Assembly (NCBI RefSeq): GCF_003149745.1
Contig: NZ_QGEG01000002.1
Span: 1,240,001 to 1,304,000, forward strand
Direction: 5' to 3'
Length of the DNA: 64,000 nt
DNA from: Flagellimonas aquimarina
GTDB taxonomy: Bacteria > Bacteroidota > Bacteroidia > Flavobacteriales > Flavobacteriaceae
Shown: positions 57,169 to 64,000 of the stretch, piece by piece
How positions within the stretch are numbered: the first letter of the stretch is position 1
Layout: each line of letters begins with the position of its first letter
The notes under the pieces: model-generated
The model's database searches: none
Told to the model about the DNA's origin: nothing
The model's input: only the letters and a program-made list of their open reading frames with translations
Position numbers and translations under genes: made by a program

Positions 57169-58087
57169 TTTTATTTAGAGCTACAAATTCGTCTTTGGTG
57201 AGTACTTTGCCAAACAGCTTGTCTTTCCAATTTTTCCACCCATATTTTCTTGAGAAGATGAGCAACAGAATTGGATAGAGCACAAATACAGGAATTAAAA
57301 CATCCCAGCCCAAAACAGGTTCAGAAATATCAAGGTAAATGGAATCTGTTTGGAAGGCGGTCCAATCCGCTGTAACCAAAAGAGCCGTTATTAAATTGTT
57401 CGCAGCATGAAAACCAAGTGCCAACTCTAGCCCTTCATCCATTAAGGTTAGTATGCCAAGAAAAAAACCTGTTCCTATGTAATAAATCATAATGCCATAG
57501 CCCAATTTGTCCACTTCTGGGTTTGCAATATGCATTAACCCAAAGAGAACAGAAGTTACTATAAGCGGTAACCAGCGGTTCTTAGCCATAATACCCAAGC
57601 CTTGCATCATATGCCCTCTAAAAAGGTATTCTTCAAAACTCGTTTGCAAAGGAATCAAAAGAATGGCAATAATGGCCAAGGGTATGAATTTGGTCAAATT
57701 AAAATTAAGCACATAGTTATCTGGAGAAAAGTAAATATCGGCTGCAGTTAATAAAATGGTAATAACTCCCCATATTCCAAAAGCAAAAGAGATTCTCTTC
57801 CAGTCTACTTTCTTTCTAGATGTTGTCAATGAGCTAATGGACTGTTGATGTACATATTTAACCCATAAGAGTAGCAACAAAAGTCCTACTATCAATGGTA
57901 AAATTGATTCTACCAAGAATCTATTTGTTCCCTTTCTTTCTATTTCGGATCGTATAAGAGCTTCTACATCAATATCTAAAAATTGGATAATTAAATAATT
58001 CAAAACCATAAGACCAATAAACCCTACTGGAAATATAAAATATTTCCAAAGTCCTAAAGTGCCCTTGTAACCTTGTTCTACGTACAT
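57149..58087 (-). CDS. CPBP family intramembrane glutamic endopeptidase
   Basis: A 312-residue membrane protein with about eight helices and the CPBP (Abi) motifs: the paired glutamates in SFEEYLFRGHMM, the histidine in LFGLMHIANPE and GFHAANN. Members are membrane-embedded proteases that handle prenylated or signal proteins. It overlaps menC by 10 nt and menE by 20 nt, so it is translationally coupled to menaquinone synthesis even though no role in that pathway is established. Confidence 0.9.
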   Translation of the reverse strand: MYVEQGYKGTLGLWKYFIFPVGFIGLMVLNYLIIQFLDIDVEALIRSEIERKGTNRFLVESILPLIVGLLLLLLWVKYVHQQSISSLTTSRKKVDWKRISFAFGIWGVITILLTAADIYFSPDNYVLNFNLTKFIPLAIIAILLIPLQTSFEEYLFRGHMMQGLGIMAKNRWLPLIVTSVLFGLMHIANPEVDKLGYGIMIYYIGTGFFLGILTLMDEGLELALGFHAANNLITALLVTADWTAFQTDSIYLDISEPVLGWDVLIPVFVLYPILLLIFSRKYGWKNWKDKLFGKVLTKDEFVALNKNESNLA

Positions 58088-59130
58088 AAATCTTCTATTA
58101 AATTAGTCTTCCAATTTTTGTCTTTTCTATAAAATAGTTTTCCTTTAGAAACCTCTAAAGGACTGTCAAGATTGTTGGTGAACAAGCTCCCCGTACCCAA
58201 ACCTTGTGGCATGCTGGTTTTTAATGAGTAAGTCCATTGTGCAATGGCATTAAGTCCAACATTGCTTTCCAATGCACTGGTCACCCACCATCCAATATTA
58301 AATTTTTCGGCTAAATCTATCCATTCATTGCACCTTGCATAACCACCTAACAAACTTGGTTTTAAAATGATGTATTGTGGTTGAATGGTTTGTAGTAATT
58401 TTTCTTTTTCCGTTACAGTAAAAATGCCAATTAATTCTTCATCCAAAGCAATTGGCAAAGGAGTCTGCAGGCAAAGCTCTGACATTGCCCGCCAATTGTT
58501 AGGTTTAATGGGCTGCTCAATGGAATGGATATGGTATTCTGATAATTGTTTTAGCTTCTCTAGTGCATTCTCTTCGGTAAAGGCTCCATTTGCATCAACA
58601 CGAAGCTCAATCTCTTCTGGAGCAAAGATTTCTCGGATGGATTTTAAAATGGACAGTTCTTTTTCAAATTCTATGGCTCCGATCTTCATTTTAATACAAC
58701 CAAAGCTATCCCGCAGTTTTTGTTCTAATTGTGAAAGCATAAAGGATTCATCTCCCATCCAAATTAAACCGTTAATGGAGATTGGAGATTCATTTTTGGT
58801 GAATCCGGATGGAAACAGCTCAAAAGGATTGTCTGAATTGAAGGATATAAAAGCTTGCTCCAAACCAAACTGGATAGACGGAAATTCTTTGAGCTGCTTT
58901 AATAATTCTTCTTCGCCCAAATGAATGTTATTGCAAACCCATGAAAGCTGGGTTTCATAACTGGGGACATCATCAACACTCAACCCTCTTAAAATGCCAC
59001 ACTCGCCAATTCCAAAACGTCCATCTTCTTGAAAAATAAGAAACCATGTTTCTTTTTCAGTCATTACACCACGAGATGTTCCGCTAGGGGCTTTAAATTT
59101 AAGAATGTACTTTTTATAGGTAGCTTTCAT
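58078..59130 (-). CDS. menC: o-succinylbenzoate synthase (MenC)
   Basis: A 350-residue enolase-superfamily enzyme that dehydrates SHCHC to o-succinylbenzoate. The KxK motif in CIKMKIGA, LRVDANGAF with the first metal aspartate, SIEQPIKPNNW, ALDEELIG and ILKPSLLGGYAR with the second lysine follow the expected order. First gene of the menC-CPBP-menE operon; 111 nt separate it from the kinase gene upstream on the same strand, with no clear promoter visible. Confidence 0.92.
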   Translation of the reverse strand: MKATYKKYILKFKAPSGTSRGVMTEKETWFLIFQEDGRFGIGECGILRGLSVDDVPSYETQLSWVCNNIHLGEEELLKQLKEFPSIQFGLEQAFISFNSDNPFELFPSGFTKNESPISINGLIWMGDESFMLSQLEQKLRDSFGCIKMKIGAIEFEKELSILKSIREIFAPEEIELRVDANGAFTEENALEKLKQLSEYHIHSIEQPIKPNNWRAMSELCLQTPLPIALDEELIGIFTVTEKEKLLQTIQPQYIILKPSLLGGYARCNEWIDLAEKFNIGWWVTSALESNVGLNAIAQWTYSLKTSMPQGLGTGSLFTNNLDSPLEVSKGKLFYRKDKNWKTNLIEDLCT

Positions 59131-59241
59131 CCAATGGTTTCAAATTTAATCATATTTTGAATCTAAAGGACAGAAGATGGTGGGCTATAAAGGAATATAA
59201 GTTTTAACGGAAAAAGAAGCACTTGAGTCTGGGCAATACAA

Positions 59242-61203
59242 TCAATTGAAATTAAACCAAAAACGAACTCCTTCGCTTGCTTTGTCAATATTCAATTTGG
59301 ATTGAAGTTGATTTACCAGTCTATTCATTAATCGGATGCCCATAGAGGAATGGGTTCGTTCTTCCGTATCTTCAGGAAGTCCTACCCCGTTATCTGTATA
59401 TTCAAAGTATCCTTGTTCTCCATTTTTTCGGAGATGGATATAAATTTTTCCGTTTTCGTCATTCTCTGGAAAAGCGTACTTAAAAGAGTTTGAAACCAAT
59501 TCATTTAAGATCAAGCCAAATGGAATGGCCCTATCAATATCCAGTTCTGTGCCTTCTGCATCAATGGTGATACTGATGTTATGTCCTCCTTTTTTATAAA
59601 CGGACTGCACACTGTTAATAAGACTTTCGATATAGCCTTGCATTTCAATAACGGACAAATCGTCATTTTGATACAGTTTCTGATGGATAAGTGCCATGGC
59701 CTTTACCCTGCTTTTACCTTCTTCCAATGCTTCAATGGCAGCTTTGCTTCTTGTATTTTTAGTCTGTAAGCTCAATAGGCTGGAAACCATTTGAAGATTA
59801 TTCTTTACCCTGTGATGAATCTCTTTTAATAGTGAATCCTTTTCAACAAGTGCATTCTCTATGATATGTTTTTGTTCTGCAATCAATCGTTGGTTCTTTA
59901 TACTTTTTAAATAAGCATAGACCAAGCCTGCAAAACCGAGTAACGTAAAGATCAGTGAGATAAAAACCAGATTGATTCGCTCATCCTTAGCTTTCATTTC
60001 GCTACGTGCGAGTTCATTGATTTGCTTTTGTTCATCTATTAAACGCTGTGAATTTTCTAAATCCTCATTGGCTACAATAGTGACCAACTGTTGCTTTATG
60101 ATAGAAGATTGTGTTTGTGTAAGGGAATCCTTTATTTTCTCATTACGTTTATAGTAGGTAGCTGCATTCTTAAAGTTCTCAACTTTATCATAATATGCTG
60201 CAAGTAAACTGTTGCGTTTAATATTTTGCAACGTGTTTATATTTTCAAAGTCAATGTTCAAACTTTTCTTAGCAGCAGAAAATCTTTCCAACTGCAAATT
60301 CGCATCGGCTAGATTAAGGGTGTTCTCAATGACTTCGCTTTTATGGAAATTTTTAGAAGAGGTAGTCAAAACTTCAATACTATTTTGCAATAATGGTATT
60401 GCGTCTTCATACTCATTTAATAGTACATGGCACTTTCCAATATTACCTTCTATCTCTGCTTTTAACAGATCGCTTTCAAAAAGTTGTTCTTCTGTTTTTG
60501 GCTTAGAAATGTCGTTAAGAAAAACATCTAAATATGCCTTGGCTTTTTTCAATTCACTCAACGCAGTTGGTGCAGAATTGTCCAATCTTAGGTAGTTTCC
60601 AACTTTGCTGTGGTATTTTGCCAGACCATAAGAATCATTATCTGCAATGGTGGGTTTAACCTCCATTATATATTGGTTTCTGGCTTTTCTGTACAACCCT
60701 AAATTACTGTAGATATCATAGAAAGCAACATTTTCTGTTAAGCCAAGCTCCCTTTTTTCCTTTCTGATTTCTATCTGTTTATCATATAGTTTAAGGTTGG
60801 AATAATTATCATCCAATACATCTAAAACAATTTTTTTGGAACTGGAGTCCAAAGAGTCCTTAGCAGCGTAAAGCTCTTTTGCCAAAGCAATACTTTTATC
60901 ATATTCCCCCAAATCATTGTAGACCTGTGTCTGCATTACCTTATAAAGACGTGTGGCAATGGTATCATTGGTCTTTTGGGAGTTTGAAAGATATATTTTA
61001 ATAGTGTCCAACCAATCATATGCGGAGTTAACATTGTATCGATCTATGGAGTTGAAAAAAACATCGAACCGGTTTGAAGGACCATTGGTGTCCTGGAACT
61101 CTTTTAAAGCGCTTTCCTCTTCATTCCCTATAGATTGTGCGGACACATTCAACAGAAAAACAAAAAACAAAGCCGAGAAAATCCTTTTTAAGTAACGTCC
61201 CAT
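59242..61203 (-). CDS. TPR-containing sensor histidine kinase (HisKA_2)
   Basis: About 653 residues from ATG 61203, which begins a signal peptide (RIFSALFFVFLLNVSAQ); the frame is open to 61320 but that stretch lacks protein character. A periplasmic TPR-like region (about 35-365) leads to one membrane helix (about 395-415: LVFISLIFTLLGFAGLVYAYL), a coiled-coil linker, the HisKA_2 dimerisation box KEIHHRVKNNLQM (phospho-histidine about 463-464) and a HATPase domain (N-box LILNELVSNSFKYAF near 567, TDNGVGLP). The two-histidine box is typical of LytTR-regulator partners, and a LytTR regulator gene lies upstream. Confidence 0.92.
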   Translation of the reverse strand: MGRYLKRIFSALFFVFLLNVSAQSIGNEEESALKEFQDTNGPSNRFDVFFNSIDRYNVNSAYDWLDTIKIYLSNSQKTNDTIATRLYKVMQTQVYNDLGEYDKSIALAKELYAAKDSLDSSSKKIVLDVLDDNYSNLKLYDKQIEIRKEKRELGLTENVAFYDIYSNLGLYRKARNQYIMEVKPTIADNDSYGLAKYHSKVGNYLRLDNSAPTALSELKKAKAYLDVFLNDISKPKTEEQLFESDLLKAEIEGNIGKCHVLLNEYEDAIPLLQNSIEVLTTSSKNFHKSEVIENTLNLADANLQLERFSAAKKSLNIDFENINTLQNIKRNSLLAAYYDKVENFKNAATYYKRNEKIKDSLTQTQSSIIKQQLVTIVANEDLENSQRLIDEQKQINELARSEMKAKDERINLVFISLIFTLLGFAGLVYAYLKSIKNQRLIAEQKHIIENALVEKDSLLKEIHHRVKNNLQMVSSLLSLQTKNTRSKAAIEALEEGKSRVKAMALIHQKLYQNDDLSVIEMQGYIESLINSVQSVYKKGGHNISITIDAEGTELDIDRAIPFGLILNELVSNSFKYAFPENDENGKIYIHLRKNGEQGYFEYTDNGVGLPEDTEERTHSSMGIRLMNRLVNQLQSKLNIDKASEGVRFWFNFN

Positions 61204-61428
61204 TAATATACTTCGCGTAATTGCAGAAAGATTTAGAAAGTCTATAATTAATTTTTTATGCTTACTGTTATTTGTATCGATCTTCTCATAAGAAAACCTG
61301 TCATTATGCTGAATGATCAATACACAAAACCATGGTTATTGTAAGCAACATTTCTAATTGTTGCTGTATATAAAGAACGCTAGTTTAGACACAAAATTAA
61401 ATCCAATCTAAAGGAGTTATTGGGTATT

Positions 61429-61458
61429 GTTGTGAAAGTGTCCATTTCTGTTGTGAAA
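61429..61458 (-). promoter_or_regulatory. direct repeat resembling a LytTR-type operator
   Basis: GTTGTGAAA occurs at 61429-61437 and 61450-61458, exactly 21 nt apart (two helical turns). Two nine-base boxes at this spacing are the layout of LytTR-domain binding sites. The boxes lie 30-59 nt upstream (minus strand) of the TAATTTTG element before the kinase gene. The base match to the AgrA-type consensus is only partial (the GTT core). Confidence 0.45.
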
Positions 61459-61534
61459 AGGCCTTGGGCATATGTAAAAAAGCCTTTTGTCGATGTTTTG
61501 TGCATTTCATGGATTACGAACCTAGTGTAACCAA

Positions 61535-61567
61535 AAAAGGTCCTGTCAAATTTGACAAGACCCTTTT
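61535..61567 (-). terminator. hairpin within the kinase upstream gap, possible attenuator
   Basis: AAAAGGTCCTGTCAAA pairs with TTTGACAAGACCCTTTT with one mismatch; read on the minus strand it ends in six T. No gene ends just before it, so it could end a leader or small RNA. Confidence 0.5.
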
Positions 61568-61714
61568 ACGAGAACACTATATGAAAATGAAAAAATTACT
61601 TTTCTGAATTAATTACACTACTAAAGTATGAGCACAAACAAACAGTAGAAAAATATTGTTGTGAACTGGTCAAAAGTTGTGGTTATTCAAGGTATACGAG
61701 ATAATTGGACAAAA

Positions 61715-61736
61715 AAAAGTGCCAAACGGCACTTTT
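61715..61736 (-). terminator. intrinsic terminator of the LytTR regulator gene
   Basis: AAAAGTGCC, loop AAAC, GGCACTTTT; in the minus-strand sense it is followed by a run of eight T. It lies 26 nt after the regulator stop. Confidence 0.85.
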
Positions 61737-61761
61737 AAAATCATTGTCAAATGGATAAGAA

Positions 61762-62517
61762 TTAACTATTCATTGAAGAAATTATGAACTCTTTAAAATC
61801 CTTTGATATTGGTATCAAGTTATTGTTAATTACAATATCTTTTGAATTGATCGCATCAATATGATCTACATTAACTATGTAGGACTTATGTGCTCTATAA
61901 AATTTATTCTTAGGCAATTTCTCCAAATAGTCCTTCAATGGAGAGCGAACCAAAAACTTTTTATCTACAGTATTTACTTCTAAATATACATTGTCCGCTT
62001 TGATGAACTGTATATCACCAAACTGTATTCTATAATACAAGTGCTGTTTCTTAACAAAGATTGAATCCTTTAAAACAGAATTGGAAGTAAAAGTATCGCC
62101 TTCGTTCCCAGCTATTTCCTTGCTATTCTCTTTTCTAGCATAATTAAAATTAGAAAGTGCTATTTCAATGGACGTGTATAAATCTTGTTGCTCAAAAGGT
62201 TTAACCAAGTATCCATCTGGTTTAACCGTCTTGGCATTCTCAACGGTAGCCCTATCTGAATTGGAAGTCACAAAAATGAACGGAATGTTATATGCGTCCC
62301 TAATGTGTTTCCCTAGATCTATACCTGTTTTATCAGAAGCCAAGATAATATCAATAAGCACCAAGTCTACATGGTTATTTTTTAATACCTCAACCGCTTG
62401 CTCGTAAACTATTACATTGTCAACAATCTCATACCCGATTTCTTCAAGCATGGATTGCATATCATCTGCAATAATTACATTGTCCTCTACAATTAGTATT
62501 TTAATGGGGTGTTCCAA
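61762..62517 (-). CDS. LytTR-type response regulator
   Basis: A 251-residue regulator. The receiver domain (1-125) has the acidic pair ED at 11-12, the phospho-acceptor Asp56 (LVLIDIILA), the switch Thr/Ser in FVTSNSD and the lysine in YLVKPFEQQD. A LytTR DNA-binding domain follows (about 150-248: IQFIKADNVYLEVNT, FYRAHKSYIVNVDHI). LytTR regulators bind pairs of short direct repeats about 21 nt apart; such a pair lies upstream of the kinase gene. It is co-transcribed with menA (33-nt gap) and ends in its own terminator. Confidence 0.93.
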   Translation of the reverse strand: MEHPIKILIVEDNVIIADDMQSMLEEIGYEIVDNVIVYEQAVEVLKNNHVDLVLIDIILASDKTGIDLGKHIRDAYNIPFIFVTSNSDRATVENAKTVKPDGYLVKPFEQQDLYTSIEIALSNFNYARKENSKEIAGNEGDTFTSNSVLKDSIFVKKQHLYYRIQFGDIQFIKADNVYLEVNTVDKKFLVRSPLKDYLEKLPKNKFYRAHKSYIVNVDHIDAINSKDIVINNNLIPISKDFKEFIISSMNS

Positions 62518-62550
62518 GTTTCGTAATGTTTAGTGAGTTGTCAATCAAAA

Positions 62551-63459
62551 TTACAAAAAATTATTAACTGCCATGAAGAATAGCAAGGAGAGCAAAAAAG
62601 TGCTCAACGCTAATTTTTTGAGTTCGCCATCAAGCTTTCCTGGTTCTTTTGTAATCGCCACTCTTCGGACATGAATTAAAATTGGTAAAAAAGCCAGCAT
62701 ATAAAATGAATGGAGAACGTCTATATTTTCAATCCACGTGTAACTCAAAAGACATAGAAATGCCAACGTGATTAGAAAAAAATGGTAGTGCTTACCATTT
62801 TCAAAGCCCATTTTAACGACCAAGGTATTTTTACCGTGTTTTTTATCTGAAGAAATGTCCCTAAGGTTATTCAAGTTTAACACACCTACGCACAACAAAC
62901 CAATAGTTATTGCAGGCAGTACAGAAGTCCAGGTCAACGATTTTGTATAAAGAAACATACTCCCCAATACACCAACCAATCCGAAAAACAGGAATACAAA
63001 TACATCTCCTAAACCTTTGTAACCATACGGTGCAGAACCCATTGTGTATCTGATAGCGGCCCAAATGGACAAGATTCCCAGCACAAAAAAGAAAGCGATA
63101 TATAGAAGGTTTCCTTTTCCGAACGCAAAATAAATCAACCCCATTGCTATGAGCATACTAATTGCCGAGGCGGTAATTATGCCTTTTTTAAGTTCAGATT
63201 GTGTTAGTAATCCACTTTGTAGGGCTCTGGCAGGGCCAATTCTATCTTCATCATCAGTTCCCTTAACACCATCCCCGTAATCGTTTGCAAAATTTGAAGT
63301 GACTTGAAAACCTACCGTAGTCAACAATGCCAATACAAAAATGGAAAGCTCAAAAAAATCTTGCTTTCTTGCCAATGCGGTTCCAACAATAATTCCTGAC
63401 AGAGATAATGGAAGTGTTCTTAACCTGGCAGCTTGCAACCAAGCCTTAGCTTTAGCCAA
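62551..63459 (-). CDS. menA: 1,4-dihydroxy-2-naphthoate polyprenyltransferase (MenA)
   Basis: A 302-residue membrane enzyme of the UbiA superfamily that joins the polyprenyl chain to dihydroxynaphthoate, giving demethylmenaquinone. About eight to nine hydrophobic helices and both aspartate motifs are visible: NFANDYGDGVKGTDDED (about 57-72) and NLRDISSDKKHGKNT. It begins LQAARLRTLPLSLSGI as expected. It starts 2 nt after the SPOR-like gene stop and leads into the LytTR regulator, so all three are probably one transcript. Confidence 0.93.
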   Translation of the reverse strand: MAKAKAWLQAARLRTLPLSLSGIIVGTALARKQDFFELSIFVLALLTTVGFQVTSNFANDYGDGVKGTDDEDRIGPARALQSGLLTQSELKKGIITASAISMLIAMGLIYFAFGKGNLLYIAFFFVLGILSIWAAIRYTMGSAPYGYKGLGDVFVFLFFGLVGVLGSMFLYTKSLTWTSVLPAITIGLLCVGVLNLNNLRDISSDKKHGKNTLVVKMGFENGKHYHFFLITLAFLCLLSYTWIENIDVLHSFYMLAFLPILIHVRRVAITKEPGKLDGELKKLALSTFLLSLLFFMAVNNFL

Positions 63460-63461
63460 AA

Positions 63462-64000
63462 CTAATAAGGGTCTTCTATTTTAACTCTTTTCCCATCTTG
63501 GTAAGAAGCAACAAAAGCATCTTTAAAACCCATGTTAACGAGTTGTTTTCTAAATGATTGAGCTTCATCCAATGTTTCAAAGTTTCCTAAAGAATATGCG
63601 TAGAAAGGATTGGTTTTGACAAAAAGAGTATTTGTAAGGGCTTCAGAAGCAAGGGTGACATTATTTTCCACAAATGATTTTACCTGAACCGAGTAAACCT
63701 TTTCCTTATCTAAGAATGCCTTTGCCAAGTAAAATTCCTTAACCAAACTAAGCTCCTCATTCTGTACTTTAAGGTTACCTATTCTTGTTTTTATTGCATC
63801 CAAGCTATCAATGGAAACAAGCAGATTGTTTTGATTTTCAAATGAATTTTTACTGCTAAGTCCAGCAGTAAAAGATGTAATGGCAAGTGTGCCAACAACA
63901 AAAAGCGCAGTAAAGCCGAGCAGTATATTACGATGCAGTCTTACTTTTCGCAAGTCTTTGTTTTTATACTTTATTTGATCCAAAAGTCTTTCGTTAATAA
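63462..64000 (-). CDS. SPOR-like membrane-anchored protein, cut by the window edge
   Basis: At least 173 residues are visible. The frame stays open to position 64000 (the codons before a TTG at 63983 read INERL), so the true start probably lies beyond the window. Visible: one membrane helix (about 23-44 from the TTG), a short helical linker and a C-terminal domain with VYSVQVKSFVENN, FYAYSLGNFETLDEAQSFRKQLVNMGFKDAFVASY, a SPOR-like pattern for peptidoglycan-glycan or self-association. Upstream partner of menA in the operon. Confidence 0.75.
   Translation of the reverse strand, partial: INERLLDQIKYKNKDLRKVRLHRNILLGFTALFVVGTLAITSFTAGLSSKNSFENQNNLLVSIDSLDAIKTRIGNLKVQNEELSLVKEFYLAKAFLDKEKVYSVQVKSFVENNVTLASEALTNTLFVKTNPFYAYSLGNFETLDEAQSFRKQLVNMGFKDAFVASYQDGKRVKIEDPY

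Larger units (their letters stand above)
61204..61761. other. 558-nt gap with operator-like repeats, two hairpins and a candidate promoter
   Basis: No reading frame of gene quality on either strand. It holds four GTTGTG boxes (61429, 61450, 61658, 61676), a minus-strand -7-like element TAATTTTG at 61392-61399, a hairpin at 61535-61567 and the LytTR-gene terminator at 61715-61736. The frame of the kinase runs to 61320 but is read as noncoding leader. Confidence 0.6.

Noticed and set aside
61204-61320. Upstream extension of the kinase frame
   Set aside because: The signal peptide starts at the internal ATG 61203 and the extension lacks protein-like composition.

Overview
The window looks like chromosomal DNA from a marine-type member of the Flavobacteriaceae (Bacteroidota). 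Supporting signs are low-GC DNA, little use of Shine-Dalgarno sites, TAnnTTTG-type -7 promoter elements, a type IX secretion (T9SS) type B sorting domain beside PorP/SprF and OmpA partners, several small Flavobacteriaceae-type proteins, menaquinone genes and TonB-plug proteins. I see no rRNA, tRNA, CRISPR array, transposase or phage gene. The genus cannot be fixed from the sequence alone.

Layout. 1-5.6 kb: a BatA/VWA membrane protein overlapping a dihydroorotase that has lost its zinc ligands, a small membrane protein, an esterase, an unknown membrane-anchored protein and a PhnP-like hydrolase. 5.6-9.2 kb: a conserved protein of unknown function, Bcp peroxidase, an endonuclease III without its iron-sulfur cysteines, a 47-residue gene and an ECF-like sigma factor. 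9.4-20.6 kb: uvrA, then a gliding/T9SS cassette (a 1222-residue adhesin-like protein with eight repeats, a PorP/SprF protein and an OmpA protein), then an arginine-rich secreted protein. 20.6-26.1 kb: an envelope-glycan operon on the minus strand (DUF4834, YfhO, glycosyltransferase, Wzx-like flippase). 26.2-30.8 kb: an outer-membrane protein, then a GNAT-fold acyltransferase, an alpha-oxoamine synthase and a cysteine-synthase-like enzyme that together look like a sphingolipid or sulfonolipid (capnine) module.

30.8-43.2 kb is mostly housekeeping: prolyl oligopeptidase, YbaB, threonine aldolase, a zinc metalloprotease, prfB with an intact programmed +1 frameshift, an ArsC-like protein, a TonB-dependent receptor-like barrel and fumarase. 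43.3-50.5 kb: a coiled-coil membrane protein, an UlaG-like lipoprotein, EttA, an oxidoreductase and an acyl-CoA carboxylase beta subunit. 50.5-54.6 kb: the most unusual locus, two tandem paralogues that carry a TonB plug domain but no beta-barrel, followed by TPR-like helices and a shared C-terminal beta domain; one copy also has a von Willebrand A domain. 54.7-64 kb: an M24 peptidase, menE-CPBP-menC, a TPR histidine kinase, and a SPOR-like/menA/LytTR-regulator operon cut by the right edge. The gap upstream of the kinase holds repeats spaced like LytTR operators.

Themes: surface secretion and gliding, envelope lipids and glycans that may support it, menaquinone respiration, and nucleic-acid repair. 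Many convergent pairs are nearly abutting, and strong hairpin terminators separate several units.
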